This document shows, piece by piece, positions 47,761 through 64,000 of a stretch of 64,000 nt of DNA. The stretch comes from Bufo bufo (Eukaryota; Chordata; Amphibia; Anura; Bufonidae), in assembly GCF_905171765.1 (NCBI RefSeq), contig NC_053392.1, positions 33,573,248 to 33,637,247 on the forward strand. Direction: 5' to 3'. Within the stretch, counting starts at the first letter, position 1. Each line of letters starts with the position of its first letter. Under the pieces are notes generated by a model. The model was not told the DNA's origin. It did no database searches and worked only from the letters and a program-made list of their open reading frames with translations. The translations under genes were made by a program, and so were the position numbers.

Positions 47761-49111
47761 GATCAGACGGAGTGGCCATTGAATCGAGAAGTATTCAACA
47801 TAACAGACAGGTGGGGCTCCAACAATAGACCTGTTTGCCTCAAGAAGACATACAAAAACTAAAAATATTTTGTTCTCTGAACCCGAGGGACAATCCTTGG
47901 AAAATAGACGCTCTTTCCCTAACTTGGGACTGGGAGTTAGCTTATGCATTCCCTCCTCTTCCCCCGATTCCGAAGGTAATTCAGAAGATCCTCCAGGGAA
48001 GAGTGACTGTCATTCTAATCCCCTCCTACTGGCCGAAAAGGAGTTGGTTCTCCCTCCTCCAGAAGCTAACTATTGCGGATCCTTGGGTGCTGCCCCACAC
48101 GAACGACATATTACATCAGGGTCTAATTCTGCATCCATATCCAGAGATACTCAAGCTCACAGCTTGGATCCTGAGATCTCCGTATTAAAACACCAGGGAC
48201 TTTCAAACAGTGTTATATCTACACTGAGATGTTGCAGGAAAAAAGTGACCTCCACAATATATTTGAAGATATGGAAAAAAAGTTGTTCCTGGACAAACCC
48301 AAATTTTAGAAATCCTAGTATATAGAAAATTTTTGATTTCCTGCAAAAAGGTCTGGAATTGGGCCTTACACCTTCCACCTTAAAGATCCAGGTTTCCGCT
48401 CTAAGTACTTTCTTCAATACTAATTTAGCAAGCCATAGGTGGATTAAACGGTTTATCAGGGAAACTTCCAGATTAAGACCTTCCTTAAAATCTCGCACCC
48501 CTACCTGGGACTTAAACACAGTCCTTAATGGACTTTGAACCATTAGAAGATTGTCCTCTTAAGCTACTATCTTTCAAGACCGCTTTCCTAATTGCAATTG
48601 CTTCAGCCAGGAGGTTAGGTGAGATCCAAGCTTTCTCTACATTAGAACCCTACATTAGAATTTACGATGATAGGATTGTTCTAAGACTGGACCCGGGGTT
48701 CCTGCCCAATGTTGTTTCAGACTTTCACAGAAGTCAGGAGATCATTCTACCCTCATTTTGTAACCAAGAAATCAGAAAGAAAGGGATTGCCATACCCTAG
48801 ATGTCCGACGCATTAAGAGTTCAGGAAAACCAATAACCTCCTTGTCCAGTTCACAGGGTCTAGATCCTCCTGAAAACCTCAGAGCTCACTCCACCAGGGC
48901 TGTATCATCTTCCTTTGCCGAGAAAGCTGGTGCTTCATTGGACAAGATATGTAGGGCTGCGCCCTGGTACAATCTGCACACGTTTATTAAACATTATAGA
49001 CTAGATTTGTCTAGGTCTTCCGACCTGTCTTATGGACTCAAAGTCCTTCAGGTGGTAGCCCCCCTAAGTTGTGTAATTTTTTTAGTTCTCCTTGTGATGC
49101 AGTCATGGTGA
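47761..49111 (+). pseudogene. Outer DIRS methyltransferase-like and tyrosine recombinase segments, broken
   Basis: 47835-48188 encodes the MT-like part (FCSLNPRDNPWKIDALSLTW, AYAFPPLPPIPKVIQKI). The recombinase is spread over several frames: 48528-48800 (FKTAFLIAIASARRLGEIQA) and 48842-49111 (NLRAHSTRAVSSSFAEKAGA, TFIKHYRLDLS). Arg, His, Arg and Tyr positions are still recognisable, but stops separate them. Confidence 0.8.
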
Positions 49112-49439
49112 TATGGAAATTCGGAATTAGTCTTACCGGTAATTCTGTTTCCATGAAATTGCCATGACGGCACATGATTCCCTCCCCTTAGGTTACATTT
49201 AACTTAATTTTTGGTATGAAGTAATACCATATATTTGCCTTATATTTGTCTTTATTTTAAGGCTCTCTAGTAATTTTGAAACACTGGGGAATTGTGGTGG
49301 GAGGGGGCTATTTAACCGCTTCTCTGTTCCTGCCCCTACAGAGGTCAGAGGTCAATCTCCTTGTGATACTGTCATGGTGATTTCATGGAAACTGGTAAGA
49401 CTAATTCCTAATTTTACCATTTAGTATGTACGGGTGACT

Positions 49440-49634
49440 TGCATTATTCCTTCCCATGTGCATAACCTTACATTTGTCAGTGTTAAACCTTATCTGCCCA
49501 AGCCTCCAATCTATCCAGATCCATCTGCAGCAGTATACTGTCCTCTGTAGTGTGTATATATCTGTATACTGTCTTCTGTAGTGTGTGTATGTATGTATAT
49601 ATATATATATATATATATAATACTGCCCTCTGTA

Positions 49635-49675
<41 letters not shown>

Positions 49676-49878
49676 GTATACTGTTTTCTACCGTGCTAAT
49701 AGATCATTAATAAATATTGAAGAGAATAGGGCCCAATACTGACCTCTGTGGTACCCCACTAGTGACAGTGACACAATCTGAGTGTGTACCACTAATAACC
49801 ACCCTCTGTTTTCTGTCACTGAGCCAGGTCCTTGCCCACATACAGACATTTTCTCCCAGTCCAAGCATTCTCATTTTA
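49440..49878 (-). mobile_element. LINE (CR1-like non-LTR retrotransposon) fragment A with microsatellite
   Basis: The - strand of 49707-49878 encodes [20 protein letters not shown] and VTSGVPQRSVLGPILFNIY, an RT box of non-LTR elements. 49556-49680 is expanded TA/TG repeat. The same stretch recurs at 51475-51720. Confidence 0.75.
49556..49680. repeat. TA/TG microsatellite
   Basis: Runs of (TA)n and GTGTGTATGTA are interrupted by copies of TACTGCCCTCTGTAGTGTG. Confidence 0.9.
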
Positions 49879-51446
49879 CACTGCTCAAAAAAATAAAGGG
49901 AACACAAAAATAGCACATCCTAGATCTGAATTAATTAAATATTCTTCTGAAATACTTTGTTCTTTACATAGTTGAATGTACTGACAACAAAATCACACAA
50001 AAATAAAAATATGGAAATCAAATTTTTCAACCCATGGAGGTCTGGATTTGGAGTCACACTCAAAATTAAAGTGGAAAAACACACTACAGGCTGATCCAAC
50101 TTTGATGTAATGTCCTTAAAACAAGTCAAAATGAGGCTCAGTAGTGTGTGTGGCCTCCACATGCCTGTATGACCTCCCTACAACGCCTGTGCATGCTCCT
50201 GATGAGGTGGCGGACGGTCTCCTGAGGGATCTCCTCCCAGACCTGGACTAAAGCATCTGCCAACTCCTGGACAGTCTGTGGTGCAACGTGATGTTGGTGG
50301 ATAGAGCGAGACATGATGTCCCAGATGTGCTCAATTGGATTTAGGTCTGGGGAACGGGCGGGCCAGTCCATAGCATCAATGCCTTCGTCTTGCAGGAACT
50401 GCTGACACACTCCAGCCACATGAGGTCTAGCATTGTCTTGCATTAGGAGGAACCCAGGGCCAACCGCACCAGCATATGGTCTCACAAGGGGTCTGAGGAT
50501 CTCATCTCGGTACCTAATGGCAGTCAGGCTACCTCTGGCGAGCACATGGAGGGCTGTGCGGCCCTCCAAAGAAATGCCACCTGACACCATTACTGACCCA
50601 ATGCCAAACCGGTCATGCTGGAGGATGTTGCAGGCAGCAGAACGTTCTCCACGGCATCTCCAGACTCTGTCACGTCTGTCACATTTGCTCAGTGTGAACC
50701 TGCTTTCATCTGTGAAGAGCACAGGGCGCCAGTGGAGAATTTGCCAATCTTGGTGTTCTCTGGCAAATGCCAAACGTCCTGCACGGTGTTGGGCTGTAAG
50801 CACAACCCCCACCTGTGGACGTCGGGCCCTCATGGAGTCTGTTTCTGACCGTTTGAGCAGACACAAGCACATTTGTGGCCTGCTGGAGGTCATTTTGCAG
50901 GGCTCTGGCAGTGCTCCTCCTGTTCCTCCTTGCACAAAGGAGGAGGTAGCGGTCGGGCTGCTGGGTTGTTGCCATCCTACGGCCTCCTCCACGTCTCCTG
51001 ATGTACTGGCTTGTCTGCTGGTAGCGACTCCATGCTCTGGACACTACGCTGACAGACACAGCAAACCTTCTTGCCACAGCTCGCATTGATGTGCCATCCT
51101 GGATAAGCTGCACTACCTGAGCCACTTGTGTGGGTTGTAGACTCCGTCTCATGCTACCACTAGAGTGAAAGCACCGCCAGCATTCAAAAGTGACCAAAAC
51201 ATCAGCCAGGAAGTATAGGAACTGAGAAGTGGTCTGTGGTCACCACCTGCAGAACCATTCCTTTATTGGGGGTGTCTTGCTAATTGCCTATAATTTCCAC
51301 CTGTTGTCTATCCCATTTGCACAACAGCATGTGAAATTGATTGTCACTCAGTGTTGCTTCCTAAGTGGACAGTTTGATTTCACAGAAGTGTGATTGACTT
51401 GGAGTTACATTGTGTTGTTTAAGTGTTCCCTTTATTTTTTTGAGCA

Positions 51447-51449
<3 letters not shown>
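49879..51449 (-). mobile_element. Tc1-like DNA transposon, near full length
   Basis: The ends CACTGCTCAAAAAAATAAAG and CTTTATTTTTTTGAGCAGTG are inverted. Length is 1571 bp, normal for the group. The left flank is TA, but the right flank reads TG followed by TA repeats, so the expected target duplication is not intact. One transposase gene lies on the - strand. Confidence 0.88.
50138..51197 (-). pseudogene. Tc1-like transposase with one frameshift
   Basis: The N-terminal part (51197 to about 50840) reads [20 protein letters not shown] and a second helix-turn-helix segment. The C-terminal part (about 50850-50138) reads [11 protein letters not shown] (first Asp), LLMQDNARPHVAG (second Asp) and PARSPDLNPIEHIWD (Glu). 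The two parts are in different frames that meet around 50840. The DDE residues are all present, so only the frameshift is an obvious inactivating lesion. Confidence 0.85.
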
Positions 51450-51474
<25 letters not shown>

Positions 51475-51492
<18 letters not shown>

Positions 51493-52190
51493 CTGCCCTC
51501 TGTAGTGTATATATACAGTATACTGTTTTCTATTGTGCTCATAGATCCTTAATAAATATTGGAGAGAATAGGGCCCAATACTGACCCCTGAGGTACTCCA
51601 CTAGTGACAGTGGCCCAATCTGAGTGTGTACCGTTAATAACCACCCTCTGTTTTCTATCATTGAGCCAGTTACTTACCCACATACAGACGTTTTCTCCCA
51701 GTCCGAGCATTCTCATTTTATATACTAACCTTTTCATGCGGTACAGTGTCAAATGCTTTGGAGAAGTCCAGATATACGACATCCATCGATTCACCGCTGT
51801 CAAGTCTAGAACTTACCTCCTCATAGAAACTGATTAAATTAGTTTGACATGACCGATCCCTCATGAAGCCATGCTGATATGATGTTATTTGCTTATTTTC
51901 ATTGAGGTACTCCAAGATAGAATTGCTTAGAAAACCTTCAAATAGTTTACTCACAACAGATTTTAAAACTTACCGGCCTATAGTATCTGCGCTCTGTTTT
52001 TGGACCCTTTTTGAATATTGGCACCACATTTGCTATGCACCAATCCTGTGGAACACTCCCTGTCAGTATATATCAGAAATAAGGGTCTGGCTATGACTTT
52101 ACTTAATTCTCTTAGGATATGGGGGTGTATGCCATCTGGTCCTGGCGATTTGTCTATTTTAATCTTTTTAAGACTCTTTGGCAATTATTC
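51475..52190 (-). mobile_element. LINE (CR1-like) fragment B, reverse transcriptase remnant
   Basis: The - strand encodes, in order and in changing frames, KIDKSPGPDGIHPHILREL, then YQHGFMRDRSCQTNLISFY and [20 protein letters not shown], and [19 protein letters not shown]. These are the standard RT boxes of non-LTR retrotransposons. The 51475-51720 portion is about 90% identical by eye to 49620-49878. Confidence 0.82.
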
Positions 52191-53795
52191 TCTCTGTCTC
52201 TAGTTTGGCTAGTTTATTTGTCTTTTACATATTCTAGATTTTTCCTTATTTTCCAATTCTTCCTCGCAGATTTTATGACAGAAAATTCTGTGACTGAAAA
52301 TCATTTGAATGGGGCAGCGAGCACGTGGATTTCTGCAAGCCCCATTAAGGTGAATGAAACTGATTTTTCAGTCTCGTAATTTTCTGCCACAAAATCTGGG
52401 AAATTTTCTGCCAACAATTGGGAAATGTATTAGGCAACAACCACAAATCTGCCTAGGCCCTATGTGTAGTGCTGTTGTCACTGCCAGGATGCTTCCTGCA
52501 GTGAACTGGAGTTTACTTACTGCCTGCGACATGCTGTTGCTGCTGCATACGGCACAGTCTGCTGCCTCTCCTGGGCCTTTTCCTGCATTTTTCTTTCCAG
52601 CAGCCTTCTTAAAATATTTAAGGATCTCTGTTTAACTATAATTTTGATGATCCTTATTTTAATGTGATCTGGCTGCATACCCTTATGTAAGACACAAAAC
52701 ATTATGGGACATTAAAGCTACTGGCATCAACAGTACTTTTACAGTATGGTCTTAGGTCCGGCAGAGACTTGGAGCAATGTTACTAACGACCCTGGCTAAA
52801 AGTATCATAGACCTCAATTAGGCTATATTCCCATGTGGAAAAATTATTGCAAAAGGGTGTCCATAATCTAAGGGTGCCCATAAACGCTATGGTCTGGAGG
52901 GATCCACATTTGGATTGCAACTATTTGCTAGGCCTTTGAAACAACTGCAAGTACAGGTGTGGACCGGCCATCAGTGGTCATCTGCATGCAGATCTTGCTG
53001 AGCCGCACCAGGTACTATCCCCCTCAGAATCCGTTCCATTCCTCAAAATGGGGTTGTTTTAGTGGCAAGCACATGGTTTTCTGCAAGCCCCGTCCAGATG
53101 AATGGAACCGTTGTTAAAATTACTGCAAAAGGTCTGCATGTGATTTCACCCGTCTGTATGTGGCCCAAGTAAAGAAACTAAAAACTATATCCATCTAATA
53201 AAGCATTATGAGGGCCCAGCTCAAGAATGAGGATGGTGGATCAGTGAAATCAACCTGAAAATGGTGACACATTGATCCATAATATGCAAAGTGGAGAAAA
53301 CCAGGAGCATGGTCTCAGAAACATGTCTACAAATAGTTTGGCTGCTATCTCTAGCCACATTCCATGACTAATTGGTTGACCTACCACCTATAGGTGGCAC
53401 TAGAGACAGTGTTATGTGCATAATTTACCCAGAAAGCATTGCCTGCAAGATACCCAACACCAACTGGATCTCCACAAGAAGAACCAGCACCTTCAAAAGA
53501 AATGTAACCAAGTCATCTCAAAACTCTGTGGCAATTTTAATATTTAATACACAGCTTCCATATTAAACTTTCCAGTGGCTCTGGTGACCTTTGTGTTATA
53601 TTTTTGTGCAAATTGTGCTATGTGACCTGCCGAAAGGATCTATTCAGACTTGAAAACAAAAATATTCAGACTTGAAAACAAAAGGAGTCTTCAAAAATAA
53701 GGAGGACTGATAAAAATAACCTGAAGTCTATGGTCCAGACTCATCTTACTTGACCTTTAGAGTCTAAAGACAATGAGGTTTGGTGGCTTTGATCA
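52191..53795. other. Intergenic sequence downstream of GAREM2
   Basis: No gene or element ends were recognised. A TTTAAT at 53542-53547 (ATTAAA on the - strand) is a possible GAREM2 polyadenylation signal about 250 bases past the stop. The GAREM2 3' UTR probably occupies the right part. Confidence 0.5.
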
Positions 53796-63140
<9,345 letters not shown>

Positions 63141-63467
63141 CTAGAATGAAGAAGAGATGTAAAATATCAGATCACCCATCACTATGTGTCGGTAAGTTTA
63201 TAGGGCAACTCCAGTCACTATTGATATCGTCGCCCCTGGTGCAGAAATGAGCTAATCGATTCCACAGCTCTTAGTGAGCACTGGTGAAATATTTCTCCAA
63301 GTCTGAGATTCACTTTTGGCAAATTTATGAGAATAATAGGTGAATTAATTCTCTAATTCTGAATGATTTTGTAATATGTCTTTATAGTGGTACAATCTCG
63401 GTTTGTCTGACACAGAGCTCCAAATCCCCTGCAGAGAGTTACGTGATATGAATAGTTACTTGCACTC

Positions 63468-63945
63468 ACCACTAGAGGGAGCTCAGGAGATTACTGCATA
63501 CAGATATATACAGCCACCACTAGAGGGAGCTCAGGAGATTACTGCATACAGATATATACAGCCACCACTAGGGGGAGATCAGGAGATTACTGCATACAGA
63601 TATATACAGCCACCACTAGAGGGAGCTCAGGAGATTACTGCATACAGATATATACAGCCACCACTAGAGGCAGCTCAGGAGATTACTGCATACAGATATA
63701 TACAACCACCACTAGAGGGAGCTCAGGAGATTACTGCATATAGATATATACAGCCACCACTAGGGGGAGATCAGGAGATTACTGCATACAGATATATACA
63801 GCCACCACTAGAGGGAGCTCAGGAGATTACTGCATACAGATATATACAGCCACCACTAGAGGCAGCTCAGGAGATTACTGCATACAGATATATACAGTCA
63901 CCACTAGAGGGAGCTCAGGAGATTACTGTATGTATAAATTATAAA
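63468..63945 (+). repeat. 48-bp minisatellite in the upstream GAREM2 intron
   Basis: About ten units of CCACCACTAGAGGGAGCTCA, GGAGATTACTGCATACAGAT, ATATACAG. Variants are GGGGGAGAT and GAGGCAGCT, which recur at a regular spacing of five units, suggesting block duplication. Confidence 0.95.
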
Positions 63946-64000
63946 TATAATATATATACACACACATATATACATATTATATATATATATATATATATAC
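63925..64000. repeat. TA-rich microsatellite at the window edge
   Basis: ATATATATACACACACATAT and a terminal (TA)n run continue out of the window. Confidence 0.9.

Larger units (their letters stand above)
38330..49440 (+). mobile_element. Older DIRS-type retrotransposon, dead, interrupted twice
   Basis: Inverted terminal repeats are visible: 38370-38460 (CCTCTGACCTCTGTAGGGGC, AGGTTAAATAGCCCCCTCCC) faces 49275-49352 in inverse. An internal complementary region lies at about 49100-49175 and matches the outer right edge (49365-49430) in inverse, as in DIRS elements. Gag, RT, RNase H, methyltransferase-like and tyrosine recombinase segments follow in order but with frameshifts. The RT box reads YLDYF instead of YLDDW. 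A younger DIRS copy splits gag (about 39710-45065) and a mariner derivative splits the RNase H/MT junction (46591-47758). Confidence 0.88.

Noticed and set aside
50433..51089. 218-codon + strand frame
   Set aside because: It is the antisense shadow of the Tc1-like transposase.
63468..63945. Regular 48-bp spacing suggesting a CRISPR-like array
   Set aside because: Whole units are repeated with no unique spacers, and the genome is a vertebrate.

Overview
This is a vertebrate genomic window, most likely from a frog or toad. It contains three conserved nuclear genes in the arrangement known from other vertebrates: HADHB (- strand, coding exons between 5421 and 18568) and HADHA (+ strand, 22631-37566) lie head to head around one CpG-rich promoter. 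GAREM2 (- strand, 53796-63140, 5' exons outside the window) converges on HADHA. All splice sites of HADHB coding exons 2-16 and HADHA exons 1-20 could be read directly. Joined, they give open frames of 470 and 757 codons with the catalytic residues in place. HADHA and HADHB encode the alpha and beta subunits of the mitochondrial trifunctional protein, which carries out the last three steps of long-chain fatty-acid beta-oxidation, so the shared promoter fits their 1:1 stoichiometry. The amphibian assignment is an inference from the DIRS elements, the repeat families and the very high density of minisatellites and MITEs.

Layout. 1-4094: a TTAA-flanked piggyBac-like non-autonomous element, cut by the window edge and split by a hAT element (1073-3540) that carries an inverted pair of minisatellite arms. 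About 5000-22350: HADHB, with introns full of MITEs, palindromes and a 45-bp minisatellite in intron 1. 22250-22640: the bidirectional promoter. 22631-37860: HADHA, with a 30-bp minisatellite of 113 units in intron 1 and further minisatellites in introns 11 and 15, a hAT element in intron 19, and two partial copies of its own exon edges in introns 8 and 14. About 38330-49440: a dead DIRS retrotransposon interrupted by a younger, apparently intact DIRS element (about 39710-45065) and by a palindromic mariner derivative (46591-47758). 49440-52190: fragments of a non-LTR retrotransposon (LINE) split by a Tc1-like transposon. 53796-63140: GAREM2, whose large intron holds a second piggyBac-like element and a hAT element (58027-61949) that itself contains a palindromic insertion and a deleted Tc1 element. 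63468-64000: a 48-bp minisatellite and a TA tract.

Most long open frames outside the three genes are minisatellite artefacts. The real non-host coding sequences are the Gag/RT/RNase H/MT and tyrosine recombinase frames of the younger DIRS element, the broken transposases, and one unrecognised 180-codon frame inside the hAT element in the GAREM2 intron. No tRNA, rRNA or CRISPR array was seen. I see no clear new molecular system. The most unusual items are the DIRS-in-DIRS nest, the pair of large minisatellites flanking the HADHA/HADHB promoter, and the hAT element with mirror-image minisatellite arms.
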